64,000 nucleotides of DNA, taken from the NCBI RefSeq assembly GCF_012767755.2, contig NZ_AP023189.1:2730001-2794000 (forward strand), in the 5' to 3' direction. This DNA is from Pseudomonas tohonis (lineage in GTDB: Bacteria > Pseudomonadota > Gammaproteobacteria > Pseudomonadales > Pseudomonadaceae). Positions 1 to 8,218 of this stretch are shown piece after piece; within the stretch, counting starts at the first letter, position 1; every line of letters begins with the position of its first letter. The position numbers were made by a program, and so were the translations under genes. A model generated the notes under the pieces. The model did no database searches. It was not told the origin of the DNA and worked only from the letters and a program-made list of their open reading frames with translations.

Positions 1-1515
1 CAGCAGCCGTTCGCCGCGCTGCCAGAGGGCCTCGACCCGCGCATCCGCCATGCGCTGCAGGTTGCGGTAGACCATGGCCAGGCGCGGATTGCCGCCCAGG
101 CGATCGCGATGGCGCATCAGGAAATGCCAGTACAGCGCGTTGAAGGGGCAGGCGTCGTCCTCGGTCGCCCGCTCCACGTTGTAGCGGCAGTTGGTGCAGT
201 GGTCGGACATCCGCTGGATATAGCGACCGCTGGCGCAATAGGGCTTGGAGCCGAGGTAGCCGCCGTCGGCGTGCATCACCATGCCCAGGGTGTTGGGCAG
301 CTCGACCCACTCGAAGGCGTCCAGGTAGACCGCCAGGTACCACTCGCAGATGGCCGCCGGCGCGATGCCGGCGAGCAGGGCGAAATTGCCGGTCACCATC
401 AGCCGCTGGATGTGGTGCGCATAGCCCAGCTCCAGGGTCTGGCCGATCGCCTGGGCCATGCAGCGCATGTCGGTGCGGCCGGTCCAGTAGAACGCCGGCA
501 GCGACCGCCGGTTGCCGAAGGCGTTGAGCGCGGCGTATTCCGGCATGCGCAGCCAGTAGATGCCGCGCACGTATTCCCGCCAGCCGATCAGCTGGCGGAT
601 GAAGCCTTCGGCGGCGTTCAGCGGCACCCGGTCCCGGCGGTGGGCGTTCTCCACGTCGGCACAGAGCTGGCGCAGGTCCAGCAGGCCGATGTTCAGGGCG
701 GCGCTGATGCGCGCGTGGAACAGGTAGGGCTCGCCCTCGGCCATGGCGTCCTGGTAGTCGCCGAAGGAGGGCAGGGCGAACTCCAGGAAGTGTTGCCAGA
801 GCGCCTGGGCCTCGTCGTGGGTCACCGGGTAGTCGAACCCTTCCAGGCGGCCGTAGTGCCCGGCGAACCGCTCGCCCACCAGGGCCACCACCTCGCGGGT
901 GATCGCGTCCTGGCCGAACCGGGCGGGGAAGGGGCCGCGCGCGCCCTTGGGCAGCGCCTTGCGGTTGTCGGCGTCGAAATTCCAGCTGCCCCCCAGCGGC
1001 TGGCCGTCCGGCTCCAGGAGCAGCCCGGTGCGCTTGCGCATTTCGCGGTAGAACAGCTCCATGCGCAGTTGCCGGCGGTTGCCCGCCCATTTGGCGAACG
1101 CCTCGCGGGAGCAGAGGAAGCGGCGGTCGGCGTGCCAGGTCAGCGGCAAGCCGGTCGAGCGCAGCGACTCCTCCACGCGCCACTCGCCGCACTCGGTCAG
1201 GTGCAGCGCCGGCTCGCCCAGGGCGGCGTGCCAGCGCCGCAGCTCGCCGGCCAGGCTGCCGCTGTTGTCGACAGCGTCGAGGCGCACATAGATCACCCGC
1301 CAGCCGCGCGCCTCCAGTGCCGCCGCGAAGTGGCGCATGGCGCTGAACACCAGAACGATCTTGTGGGGGTGATGCGGGACGTAGCTCGCCTCCTCCCGGA
1401 CCTCCGCCATCAGCAGCGCATCGTGGGCCGGGTCGAGTTCATCGAACAGCGAGAGGTCGAAGCTGAGCTGGTCGCCCAGCACCAGGCCGAGCCGGCGAAC
1501 GTGGTCGTTCACCAT
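1..1515 (-). CDS. Photolyase-related / cryptochrome-like protein (partial, 3' end outside window)
   Basis: The minus strand is open for 505 codons to the left edge, so only the last few residues can be missing. The product matches the deoxyribodipyrimidine photolyase-related family (bacterial (6-4) photolyase / FeS-BCP type, about 510 residues), which binds FAD and usually an Fe-S cluster and repairs UV lesions. The N-terminus reads MVNDHVRRLGLVLGDQLS, followed by a Rossmann-like domain. The C-terminal half is tryptophan-rich and helical, with GWREYVRGIYW and a later segment with SKPYCASG and DHCTNC. Cysteines there fit Fe-S ligation known from the family. The ATG overlaps the stop of the upstream DUF6482 gene by 7 nt, which suggests translational coupling. 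It is the last visible gene of a leftward operon. Whether it repairs (6-4) products or acts as a photoreceptor cannot be read from sequence. Confidence 0.9.
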   Translation of the reverse strand, partial: MVNDHVRRLGLVLGDQLSFDLSLFDELDPAHDALLMAEVREEASYVPHHPHKIVLVFSAMRHFAAALEARGWRVIYVRLDAVDNSGSLAGELRRWHAALGEPALHLTECGEWRVEESLRSTGLPLTWHADRRFLCSREAFAKWAGNRRQLRMELFYREMRKRTGLLLEPDGQPLGGSWNFDADNRKALPKGARGPFPARFGQDAITREVVALVGERFAGHYGRLEGFDYPVTHDEAQALWQHFLEFALPSFGDYQDAMAEGEPYLFHARISAALNIGLLDLRQLCADVENAHRRDRVPLNAAEGFIRQLIGWREYVRGIYWLRMPEYAALNAFGNRRSLPAFYWTGRTDMRCMAQAIGQTLELGYAHHIQRLMVTGNFALLAGIAPAAICEWYLAVYLDAFEWVELPNTLGMVMHADGGYLGSKPYCASGRYIQRMSDHCTNCRYNVERATEDDACPFNALYWHFLMRHRDRLGGNPRLAMVYRNLQRMADARVEALWQRGERLL

Positions 1516-1814
1516 TGCGAGTCCAGCGACAGGGGCAGGCGCAGCGGTTCCAGTGGGCCCTCGCGGACGCCGCACATCTCGTCGTGGACGCAATGTTGCA
1601 CCAGCTCGCAGGGCAGCCGTGGCAAGCCTTGCAGCAGGTCGCGGAGCTGGGTCGTCGAGCGCAGGCGCAAGACCTTGCCCTGCTCGTCCAGCACCCCTTC
1701 GAGGCCCGAGGCGAGCCGCGCCTGCAGGATGTAGAAGCCGCCTTCCAGGGACACCACCTCGAGCCCTTCGATACGGCCCGCCAGCGCGGCCTCGCCGAGT
1801 TGTTGGAGATTCAT
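1509..1814 (-). CDS. DUF6482-type small protein
   Basis: This 101-residue protein begins MNLQQLGEAALAGRIEGLEV and continues with VSLEGGFYILQARL, which I recognise as the pseudomonad DUF6482 pattern. Its function is unknown. There is no signal peptide, membrane helix or cysteine pair typical of metal binding. It lies directly upstream of the photolyase gene and overlaps its start by 7 nt, so the two are probably translated together. A 30-nt gap separates it from the DUF3833 lipoprotein gene, so it belongs to the same leftward operon. The family name is from memory; coding status is well supported by context and length. Confidence 0.75.
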   Translation of the reverse strand: MNLQQLGEAALAGRIEGLEVVSLEGGFYILQARLASGLEGVLDEQGKVLRLRSTTQLRDLLQGLPRLPCELVQHCVHDEMCGVREGPLEPLRLPLSLDSQW

Positions 1815-1844
1815 CGCCCAGTCCTCCGGCTCACGCCTGGTCAG

Positions 1845-2384
1845 TCAGTTGTGCAACGCGGCATCGCGGCGGAAGAACAGCGTCACCTGGCCGAGCTCCA
1901 CCCCGAGTTTGCTCATGCTCGAGCGGTTGATGAGGGTGTCCTCGTCCATCAGGTACATCCAGTCGTCGAAGTCCACTTCCCAGGTCGAGCCGTCCACCTC
2001 CAGGTTCAGCGTGTAGCGCCAGCGCAGGGCGTTGCCCGCCACCTCGCCATCGGCTTCGCCGATCACGTCCCCCGCGCGGCCGCGCCAGCGCCCTTCGCCC
2101 GCCGGGGTCAGGGTCCACACCCGCTGCTGGCGGGTGCCGTCGCTGTAGAGGAAGCGTTCGTCGAGGATCAGCCGCTCACCCTCGCGGCGGCTGGTGATGT
2201 CCACCTTGAAGCGCTTGACCACCTCGCCCGAGCGGTTCTGGAAGATGCCCCAGGCCTGCACCGGCCGGGAGAAGAACCCCGGCAGATCCAGCTGCGGCCG
2301 CTCCCGCGCGTAGTGATCGACATCCACACCGCCACAGCCGGCGAGCAGCAGGCAGCACAACAACCCTATTACGGCGCGCATCAT
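1845..2384 (-). CDS. DUF3833 family lipoprotein
   Basis: This is a 179-residue predicted lipoprotein with a hydrophobic leader ending LLLAGCGG, where the cysteine is the lipidation site. The mature part contains RPVQAWGIFQNRSGEVVKRF and DFDDWMYLMDEDTLINRS, characteristic of DUF3833, a probable periplasmic beta-rich protein of unknown function. The frame can open at a GTG (2396) that overlaps the preceding stop as GTGA, but AGGAG lies just upstream of two consecutive ATGs at 2384 and 2381, so I place the start at 2384. DUF3833 genes commonly sit with chalcone-isomerase-like and photolyase genes in pseudomonads, in light-responsive clusters (family knowledge). That agrees with both neighbours here. 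Confidence 0.85.
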   Translation of the reverse strand: MMRAVIGLLCCLLLAGCGGVDVDHYARERPQLDLPGFFSRPVQAWGIFQNRSGEVVKRFKVDITSRREGERLILDERFLYSDGTRQQRVWTLTPAGEGRWRGRAGDVIGEADGEVAGNALRWRYTLNLEVDGSTWEVDFDDWMYLMDEDTLINRSSMSKLGVELGQVTLFFRRDAALHN

Positions 2385-2392
2385 CGATCTCC

Positions 2393-2944
2393 TCACGGGC
2401 TTTTCTCATTGAGCCCCAGCAGCTCGCGGCGCAACTGGGGGTTACGGGTGCGGTCATCCAGCCAGATGGCGAAGAACGCCTGGGCGAAGTCGGGGTCGGC
2501 GATGGCATGGCGGAACGCGCCGTCGACGTAGAAGCGGCTGCCCTTGCCGGGCTGGTAGAGGCCGATGATGCGCTGGCCCGGCTGGATGTCGACGAAGGCC
2601 TGGCGCATCTCGCCGTCCCAGGCCGCCAGGCGCTTCTCGTCGACCGAGGCGCCCCCCAGCCGGCGCATCTCGTCCAGGCTGGCCTGCACCAGCGTGTCCC
2701 GCGACAGATCGCGGCTGTAGATCAGTTCCAGGGCGAAGGGCTGCTGCCAGTCCACCGGCGCCACCGGGCTCCAGAGCCGGGCCTGGTACACCCGCAGGCC
2801 GAACCAGGTGAAGTCGCCCTGGCCGACCAGCTTCGCGCCGGGCAGTTCGCTGCGCCAGTCCGCCCAGCTCGGCGAGCCGGCCAGCAGCAGGCAGAGCAGG
2901 GCGACGGTGCGTAACGCCGAGGCGGCAGGCGATGCCAGGCGCAT
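2393..2944 (-). CDS. Secreted chalcone isomerase-like protein
   Basis: This 183-residue protein has a signal peptide (MRLASPAASALR, then a leucine-rich core ending WA-DW) followed by the chalcone isomerase-like fold, seen in KLVGQGDFTWFGLRVYQARLW and GQRIIGLYQPGKGSRFYVDG. Bacterial members of this family are periplasmic, and most are not shown to isomerise flavonoids, so the catalytic role is open. The start at 2944 has GGAGAG seven bases upstream; an in-frame ATG at 2968 is possible but has no better site. It is the first gene of the leftward operon and overlaps the DUF3833 frame at its 3' end. An AT-rich regulatory region lies just upstream. Confidence 0.83.
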   Translation of the reverse strand: MRLASPAASALRTVALLCLLLAGSPSWADWRSELPGAKLVGQGDFTWFGLRVYQARLWSPVAPVDWQQPFALELIYSRDLSRDTLVQASLDEMRRLGGASVDEKRLAAWDGEMRQAFVDIQPGQRIIGLYQPGKGSRFYVDGAFRHAIADPDFAQAFFAIWLDDRTRNPQLRRELLGLNEKSP

Positions 2945-2974
2945 GGTGGACTCTCCACGTGGATTCATTGGCCG

Positions 2975-3015
2975 ATAATACCTGTACAAATAATAGTTAT
3001 GTATAGGTATTTGTA
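2975..3015 (-). promoter_or_regulatory. AT-rich promoter/operator of the chalcone isomerase-photolyase operon
   Basis: The minus strand carries a good -10 (TATTAT, 2975-2980). Immediately upstream is an inverted repeat with arms TACAAATA (2985-2992) and TATTTGTA (3008-3015) around a TATACATAAC core. The AT-rich block stands out in a region of about 65% GC. Light-inducible photolyase operons in pseudomonads are often controlled by B12-dependent MerR-type LitR/CarH repressors acting at such sites. That assignment is inference only, since no such regulator gene is inside the window. Confidence 0.5.
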
Positions 3016-3173
3016 TAGCTTTGCGGGCGCACGTCCAGGCCACCCACCCAGCACCGGCGGCTCCGCCCGGGAAACGGCCCCCTCGCGGGGTTGCCGGGCG
3101 CGACAGCCGGAGCGGCTGGACTATCGTTCGTTGATCCCGACAAACACCGCGTGCGTCTCGACTGGGGGAAGGC

Positions 3174-4130
3174 ATGAGCAGGCTCGTCTGTGCTGATTTC
3201 GATGAATTCGAGGAAGCCCTCTATGGCGTCGAGGGGCGCTACCTGTTGCGTACACGGCAGCAGCGCGACTGGCGCTTGCGCGTCGTCGAGCTCAACGGCG
3301 TGGCGCTGATGTTCGGCCGCGAGGGGGCGGGCACCGTCTACAGCGGGGTCGGCCTGAGCGGCTTCTTCAATATCTTCCTGCCACTGAGCCGGCACGAGTC
3401 CACCGTGCTGGGAGGGCAGCGCCTGGACCGCCGGCTGATCGGCTGGATGGTGCCCGAGGCGATGTTCCATATCGACGCCAGCCAGCCGGCGAGCTGGATG
3501 ACCGTGGCGATGTCCTGCGAGCTGGTGCTGCGCTGGGCGCAGCAGCACGAGGACGAATTCGACGTGTCGATCCTCTCGCGCAACCTGGTCTGCGTGGCCC
3601 AGCAGGACCTGGCGCCGCTGGTGTGGCTGGCCTTGCGCCTGTTGCGCATCGATCACTGCGCACCGCAGGAGCTGCACGCCCCGGCGGCCGAGTGCGCGGC
3701 GCGCGGCGATCTGCTGGACCGGGTGTTCCGCAGCCTCCTGCCGGCGACACCGGCCCAGGCCGATAGCGCGGGGCGGCAGAACCACCAGCTGATCCTGCGT
3801 CGCGTCCTGGAGTTGCTCGAGGGCATGCCGGATACACCGCTGCACATGACGGACCTGTGCCAGGCCTGCAACAGCTCCGAGCGCACGCTGCGCAACCTCT
3901 TCACCCGCTACCTGGGCATGAGCCCGCACCGCTACCTGATGCAGCACCGCCTGCACGCCATCCGGCGCGCCATCCTGCGGGCCTCGGCGGACGAGACCAT
4001 CACCGAGATCTGCGCGCGTTTCGGCGTGTGGGACTTCGGCCGCTTCGCCGGGCTCTACCGGCGCTACTTCGGCGAACTGCCGTCGCAATCGCTGCGCAGC
4101 CGTCGCTCCCTGCCGCCTAGGCGGGGCTGA
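3174..4130 (+). CDS. AraC family transcriptional regulator
   Basis: This is a 318-residue regulator. Residues 1 to about 200 form an effector or dimerisation domain with no clear match. The last 100 residues carry the AraC/XylS double helix-turn-helix, with LHMTDLCQACNSSERTLRNLFTRY for the first and ITEICARFGVWDFGRFAGLYRRYFGELPSQSLR for the second, including the conserved closing signature. The start ATG follows GGGGGAAGGC. Its 3' end overlaps the 3' end of the next, opposite-strand AraC gene by 14 nt. It lies divergent from the photolyase operon and upstream of the oxidative-type operon at 4730, so either could be its target. The effector is unknown. Confidence 0.9.
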   Translation: MSRLVCADFDEFEEALYGVEGRYLLRTRQQRDWRLRVVELNGVALMFGREGAGTVYSGVGLSGFFNIFLPLSRHESTVLGGQRLDRRLIGWMVPEAMFHIDASQPASWMTVAMSCELVLRWAQQHEDEFDVSILSRNLVCVAQQDLAPLVWLALRLLRIDHCAPQELHAPAAECAARGDLLDRVFRSLLPATPAQADSAGRQNHQLILRRVLELLEGMPDTPLHMTDLCQACNSSERTLRNLFTRYLGMSPHRYLMQHRLHAIRRAILRASADETITEICARFGVWDFGRFAGLYRRYFGELPSQSLRSRRSLPPRRG

Positions 4131-4500
4131 TGCGGCGCTGCAGGGTGGCGCTGGGGTACTCGCCGAACAGGGCGTGATAGTCCGCCGCCATGCGCCCGCC
4201 ATCGGTGTAGCCGAATCGACGGGCCAGCTCCGCGACGCCGGTCTGGTAAGGGTCGGCAACCGCCAGGGCGGCCCGCAGCAGGTGCAGGCGGCGCAGGCGC
4301 AGGTACCGTGCGGGCGCCACGCCCAGGATGGCGACGAAGGCGCTGCGCAGGGTGCGCTCGCTGACGCCGAGCCCGCGGCACAGCTCGGCCAGGCGCGGTG
4401 GACGCCCGCACCCCTGCGGCAACATGTCCAGCACCTGCTTCAGCAGGCGTTCCTGAGCGGCCCGGAGGCGGCGTTCGCGTGGCGTGTTGCGCGTTTGCAT
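4117..4500 (-). CDS. AraC-type HTH-only regulator
   Basis: This 127-residue protein is essentially only a DNA-binding domain. Residues 38-60 (PRLAELCRGLGVSERTLRSAF) form the first helix-turn-helix, and VAELARRFGYTDGGRMAADYHALFGEYPSATLQRR forms the second. A usual AraC-family protein has about 300 residues, so the sensory part is missing. No coding remnant of it is visible upstream, where the gene faces a divergent promoter region, so it may be a natural short regulator rather than a truncation. It is divergent from the 4730-10285 operon and is the likeliest local controller of it. The 3' end overlaps the neighbouring AraC gene. Confidence 0.8.
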   Translation of the reverse strand: MQTRNTPRERRLRAAQERLLKQVLDMLPQGCGRPPRLAELCRGLGVSERTLRSAFVAILGVAPARYLRLRRLHLLRAALAVADPYQTGVAELARRFGYTDGGRMAADYHALFGEYPSATLQRRISPA

Positions 4501-4552
4501 GGCGGTGTCCTGGCCAGGAATGGCGCCTCCAGGGTGCGCCGGGGCGGGTGCC

Positions 4553-4614
4553 GCGGCTACGTAAAACAGGCATGTGCCGGCCGTCGTGCAGATTTGCCGA
4601 TTTTACGTAGCCGC
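4553..4614. promoter_or_regulatory. Perfect 14-bp inverted repeat in divergent promoter region
   Basis: GCGGCTACGTAAAA at 4553-4566 is repeated as its exact reverse complement at 4601-4614. The arms are 48 bp apart centre to centre, between the divergent AraC-type gene (starts 4500) and the operon starting at 4730. Long, widely spaced inverted arms that are too far apart for a tight hairpin fit operator half-sites for a looping or dimeric regulator of the AraC kind. The regulator assignment is inference. Confidence 0.6.
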
Positions 4615-4729
4615 CAGCGGCCACCCGCGGCGAGCATCCCGGTATCGCTCGCCACCCGCTGCCCCTGCATTCGGCGTCCTGACGAGCCCCCGAAAGCACC
4701 TGCCCCGTGCCGGCGCGAATGGAGGCGAT

Positions 4730-5848
4730 ATGAGACTGTCGAGGTGCCGCACGGGCATTGTTAGCCTGCTCCTGGCTGTGGCCGCCGTTCATCCGCGCGC
4801 TGAAGCTCAGGGCCCGACGTTGCTTGAAGTCGAACCCTTCATCGAGTTGCCCGCCGGTGTGCGCTACCCGGAGGGCCTGGCCGTCGCCCCTGACAGCGGC
4901 GAGATATTCGTCGGTACCTTCGATGCCCGCCAGCCCGCCGAACGGCGTAACAACCAGTTGCTGCGCTACAGCGCCGGGGGGCGGCTACTCGCACAGCGTG
5001 CCTTTGCCACAACGCCCCTGACCGGCCTGGGCTACGCCGATGGCAAGGTCTACATCCTCAATTTCGGCGCCGGCAAGCTGCAGCGCATCGCGGCCGACTT
5101 CACGGCCGACTCTCCCCTCGAGGACCTTCTCGACTTCCCCCGGCTCGATCCCGCCGCGCCGGCTGCACGCAGCGTGGCCAACCCGGACGGCAGCCAGGAC
5201 CTGATCCGCTTCGGTGCTGCCGGCGTGCCGGCGCCCAATGGCCTGGTGTTCGCCGGCAATGGTGATCTCTACGTTTCCGACTCTTTCCAGGGCGCGCTGT
5301 ATCGCATCGCCAACGCCACGCGCTGCAAACCCTGCACCCTGGAAGTGAAGTCGCGTGACCCGCTGCTGGCCACCGCGGGCTTTTTGCCGTTCGGTGCCAA
5401 CGGCCTGGCCTTCAACGCTGACGAGAGCCGGCTCTACATCAACAACGCCGGCGACGGTCGCCTGCTACGCCTGGACCTGGCGAGTGGCGAGCTGCAGATC
5501 GTGGCCGAGAGCCTGCCGGGAGCCGATGGCCTGCTGTTCCATGACGGCTTGCTGTGGCTGCTGGCCAATCAGGTCGACCAGCTGCTCGGCCTCGACGAAC
5601 TCGGCCTGATCCGTGCGCGCGCGGGCGGCTTCGAGGGGATCGCCGGCAACGGTGCGCCTCGTGGCCTGCTGTTTCCCGCCAGCAGCGTGGTTCAGGGCGA
5701 GTGGATGCTGGTCAGCAACCTGGCTCTGCCACTGACGCCCACCGAAGGGGACGAGTGGGAGGAGCGGGTCAGTACCTGGAACCTGATGCGCGTGCGCCTG
5801 CCGCCATCATCGAACGAAGCGGAGTCTGCCAATGCCGCGCAACCCTGA
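4730..5848 (+). CDS. Secreted SMP-30/NHL-like beta-propeller protein
   Basis: This is a 372-residue protein with a cleavable signal peptide (hydrophobic core LLLAVAAV, cleavage near HPRAEAQ). The mature part has repeated blade-like motifs: [76 protein letters not shown] and [17 protein letters not shown]. This pattern is typical of SMP-30/gluconolactonase or NHL six-bladed propellers, often Ca2+-dependent lactonases or binding scaffolds; no catalytic assignment is possible here. ATG 4730 has GGAGG five bases upstream. It is the first gene of the 4730-10285 operon and overlaps the hydrolase gene by 17 nt. Confidence 0.82.
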   Translation: MRLSRCRTGIVSLLLAVAAVHPRAEAQGPTLLEVEPFIELPAGVRYPEGLAVAPDSGEIFVGTFDARQPAERRNNQLLRYSAGGRLLAQRAFATTPLTGLGYADGKVYILNFGAGKLQRIAADFTADSPLEDLLDFPRLDPAAPAARSVANPDGSQDLIRFGAAGVPAPNGLVFAGNGDLYVSDSFQGALYRIANATRCKPCTLEVKSRDPLLATAGFLPFGANGLAFNADESRLYINNAGDGRLLRLDLASGELQIVAESLPGADGLLFHDGLLWLLANQVDQLLGLDELGLIRARAGGFEGIAGNGAPRGLLFPASSVVQGEWMLVSNLALPLTPTEGDEWEERVSTWNLMRVRLPPSSNEAESANAAQP

Positions 5849-6818
5849 TGCACCGATGAACCACGGCCGTCGCCACTTGCTGCTCGGCTCCGCAGCACTG
5901 GCCACGGTGTTGCTGTTACCCCTGGGCGGATGCATGCGCGGCAGTGGCCTCGCGGCAGGCCGCCCGCAACCTGAGAATGGAGAGCGCAAGACCATGGGCA
6001 CTATCACCACCCGCGATGGCACCGAGATCTACTACAAGGACTGGGGCACGGGCCCGGTCGTCGTGCTCAGCCACGGCTGGCCGCTCAACGCCGACAGCTG
6101 GGAGGCGCAGATGCTGTTCCTGGCCAGCAACGGCTACCGGGTGATCGCTCATGACCGCCGCGGCCATGGCCGCTCCAGCCAGCCCTGGAGCGGCAACGAG
6201 ATGGACACCTACGCCGACGACCTGGCCCAGCTGCTCGACCAGCTGGACGTGCGCGGCGCCGCATTGTTCGGCTTCTCCACCGGTGGCGGCGAGGTGGCGC
6301 GCTACATCGGCCGCCATGGCACGGCGCGGGTGGCCAAGGCCGGGCTGATCGCGGCGGTGCCGCCCTTGATGGTGCGGACCGAGGCCAATCCCGGCGGCCT
6401 GCCGGTCGAGGTGTTCGATGGCATTCGCGCGGCCTCCATCGCCGACCGTTCGCAGCTATACAAGGACGTCGCCAGCGGTCCCTTCTTCGGCTACAACCGG
6501 CCGGGCGCCAAGCCCTCCCAGGGCGTGATCGACGCCTTCTGGATGCAGGGCATGATGGCCGGGCACAAGAATGCCCTCGACTGCATCAAGGCCTTCTCCG
6601 AAACCGATTTCACCGAAGACCTGAAGAAGTTCTCCATCCCCACGCTGATCCTGCACGGCGACGACGACCAGATCGTCCCGGTGGACGCCGCCGCGCGCGC
6701 GTCGGCCAGGCTGGTGCCGCACGCCAAGCTGGTGATCTACCCCGGCGCGCCCCACGGCATCACCGACACCCACAAGGAAAAACTCGGCGCGGACATGCTG
6801 GCCTTCCTGCGTGACTGA
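5832..6818 (+). CDS. Lipoprotein-type alpha/beta hydrolase, non-haem chloroperoxidase-like
   Basis: From residue 55 the sequence ([20 protein letters not shown]) is that of cofactor-free bacterial chloroperoxidases/perhydrolases of the alpha/beta-hydrolase fold. The triad reads as Ser149 in GFSTG, Asp279 in HGDDDQIVP and His308 in GAPHGIT. The first 54 residues are extra compared with the usual cytoplasmic enzymes: GRRHLLLGS with twin arginine, a hydrophobic stretch and a lipobox LGGC at Cys34. The protein is therefore probably exported, perhaps by Tat, and lipid-anchored. The gene overlaps its upstream neighbour by 17 nt. Such enzymes make peracids from H2O2 and carboxylate or hydrolyse esters in vitro; the physiological substrate is not deducible. 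Confidence 0.85.
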   Translation: MPRNPDAPMNHGRRHLLLGSAALATVLLLPLGGCMRGSGLAAGRPQPENGERKTMGTITTRDGTEIYYKDWGTGPVVVLSHGWPLNADSWEAQMLFLASNGYRVIAHDRRGHGRSSQPWSGNEMDTYADDLAQLLDQLDVRGAALFGFSTGGGEVARYIGRHGTARVAKAGLIAAVPPLMVRTEANPGGLPVEVFDGIRAASIADRSQLYKDVASGPFFGYNRPGAKPSQGVIDAFWMQGMMAGHKNALDCIKAFSETDFTEDLKKFSIPTLILHGDDDQIVPVDAAARASARLVPHAKLVIYPGAPHGITDTHKEKLGADMLAFLRD

Positions 6819-6873
6819 GCCCCCCCCTGCGCCCGCCGAATTCCCGGCGGGCCACGGCAAAAGGAGAGACGAG

Positions 6874-7443
6874 ATGAGCGGCAAGAAAGCATTGATCGTG
6901 GTGGACATCCAGAACGACTACTTCCCTGGCGGCCTGTGGACCCTGGACAAGGTCGAGGAGGCTGCGGCCAAGGCGGCCCAGGTGATCGCGGCATTCCGCG
7001 ACAGCGGCGACCTGGTGGTGCACATCCGCCACGAGTTCACCAGCCAGGACGCCCCCTTCTTCCGGCCGCACAGCGAAGGCGCGCAGCTGCACCCGAGCGT
7101 GATCAACCGGCCGGGCGAGCCGGTGGTGCTCAAGCACTACATCAACTCCTTCCGCGAGACCGAGCTGAAGCCCATCCTCGACAAGGCCGGCGTGAGCGAC
7201 GTGGTGGTGGTGGGCAACATGAGCCACATGTGCGTGGACGGCATCACCCGTGCCTCGATCGATTTCGGCTACCGGACCACCGTGCTGCACGATGCCTGCG
7301 CCACCCTCGACCTGGAGTTCGACGGCGTGAAGGTGCCGGCGGCGCATGTGCATGCGGCCTTCATGGCGGCGCTGAAGTTCGGCTATGCACCGGTGATCTC
7401 CACCGCCGAGTACCTCGGCCAGCACACGAGGAATGCCGCATGA
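6874..7443 (+). CDS. Cysteine hydrolase, isochorismatase family
   Basis: This 189-residue protein has the isochorismatase-like hydrolase fold. The expected catalytic triad is complete: Asp11 in VVDIQNDYF, Lys87 in VVLKHYINSF and Cys120 in NMSHMCVDGITRA. Family members hydrolyse amides such as nicotinamide, ureidoacrylate or N-carbamoyl compounds; the substrate here is unknown. AAGGAGAG precedes the ATG at 6874. The stop overlaps the next start as ATGA. It is the third gene of the operon starting at 4730, and a second, divergent paralogue lies one gene downstream. Confidence 0.88.
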   Translation: MSGKKALIVVDIQNDYFPGGLWTLDKVEEAAAKAAQVIAAFRDSGDLVVHIRHEFTSQDAPFFRPHSEGAQLHPSVINRPGEPVVLKHYINSFRETELKPILDKAGVSDVVVVGNMSHMCVDGITRASIDFGYRTTVLHDACATLDLEFDGVKVPAAHVHAAFMAALKFGYAPVISTAEYLGQHTRNAA

Positions 7444-8180
7444 GGCGCACCCTGGCGTTCGCCTTGGTCGGCGCGTTCGTCGCGCCGGCACTTGCCCACG
7501 AGCCCGGCGGCCTCCACAGCGGGAAGAGCGAGAAGGTCGAGGCCGCCTTCGACCTGGTGCACACGCGGGTGTCGCGCGACGGCGAGATGCTGGTGTTCGA
7601 ACAACGGGTCGACGGCAAGGCCGGCAGTCGCACGCCTTCGCCCAAGGGCGGCTTCGCCGGCGCCGAGGTGTACAGCTACGTCTGGCCGACCAGCCTGGAC
7701 AGCGGTTCGGTCGGCTTCGAGCAGGGCTCGGGCATCCTCGCTCTGGCGCTGACCTCGCACCCGGACTTCGACGACACGCCGCAACTGGACGAGAACGGCG
7801 ACGGCAGGAAGGACAACGACGGTGGCCTCTGGCACTCGCACTGGGTGGTGCTGACAAAGGAGGCGACCTGCGGCCCGTCCGGACTCAAGGTGCGCGACAT
7901 CCCCGAAGGCGCCAAGCCCAGGCTGCCACCGACCTGGCCCGGTGCGCCGATCTATATCGACTCGCCCGGCTACGACCTCAACGTCAAGACGGACGCCGCG
8001 CAGATTCGCGTGCCGTTGAAGGCGGTGGGCTTCCCCGAGAGCTTCAACTACGACGGGGTGACCGCCGCGCTGCAGGTCAACGCCGACCTGCACGACCCGC
8101 TGCTGTGCGTGTCCAGCGTGTGGGATGTGGCCTCGGGCGACCTGAGCCTGCCAGCGACCTGGAAGGCCGTCGACAAATGA
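7440..8180 (+). CDS. Secreted protein of unknown function
   Basis: I do not recognise this 246-residue protein. It has a signal peptide (MRRTLAFALVGAFVAPALAHE), and the mature chain carries HEPGGLHSG at its start. Other visible features are an acidic, possibly Ca2+-binding stretch LDENGDGRKDNDGGLWHSHW and only two cysteines after the leader (in KEATCGPSG and DPLLCVSS), which could form a disulfide in the periplasm. The DxNGDG segment looks like a Ca2+-binding loop, and the neighbouring histidines might bind a metal. It overlaps the preceding hydrolase by 4 nt (ATGA), so it is part of the same transcript as the chloroperoxidase-like protein and catalase. Confidence 0.75.
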   Translation: MRRTLAFALVGAFVAPALAHEPGGLHSGKSEKVEAAFDLVHTRVSRDGEMLVFEQRVDGKAGSRTPSPKGGFAGAEVYSYVWPTSLDSGSVGFEQGSGILALALTSHPDFDDTPQLDENGDGRKDNDGGLWHSHWVVLTKEATCGPSGLKVRDIPEGAKPRLPPTWPGAPIYIDSPGYDLNVKTDAAQIRVPLKAVGFPESFNYDGVTAALQVNADLHDPLLCVSSVWDVASGDLSLPATWKAVDK

Positions 8181-8218
8181 TCGGCGCTCCGGCGCCACCT
8201 TTCTCCCTGGAGGGCAGC

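Noticed and set aside
109..1734. Plus-strand frame of 541 codons
   Set aside because: It is antisense to the photolyase-related gene, which has clear motifs and a coupled start.
7433..8218. Long in-frame extension upstream of the second isochorismatase-like gene
   Set aside because: It runs out of frame through the secreted-protein gene and reads as Arg-rich nonsense; the ribosome-binding site supports 8219.
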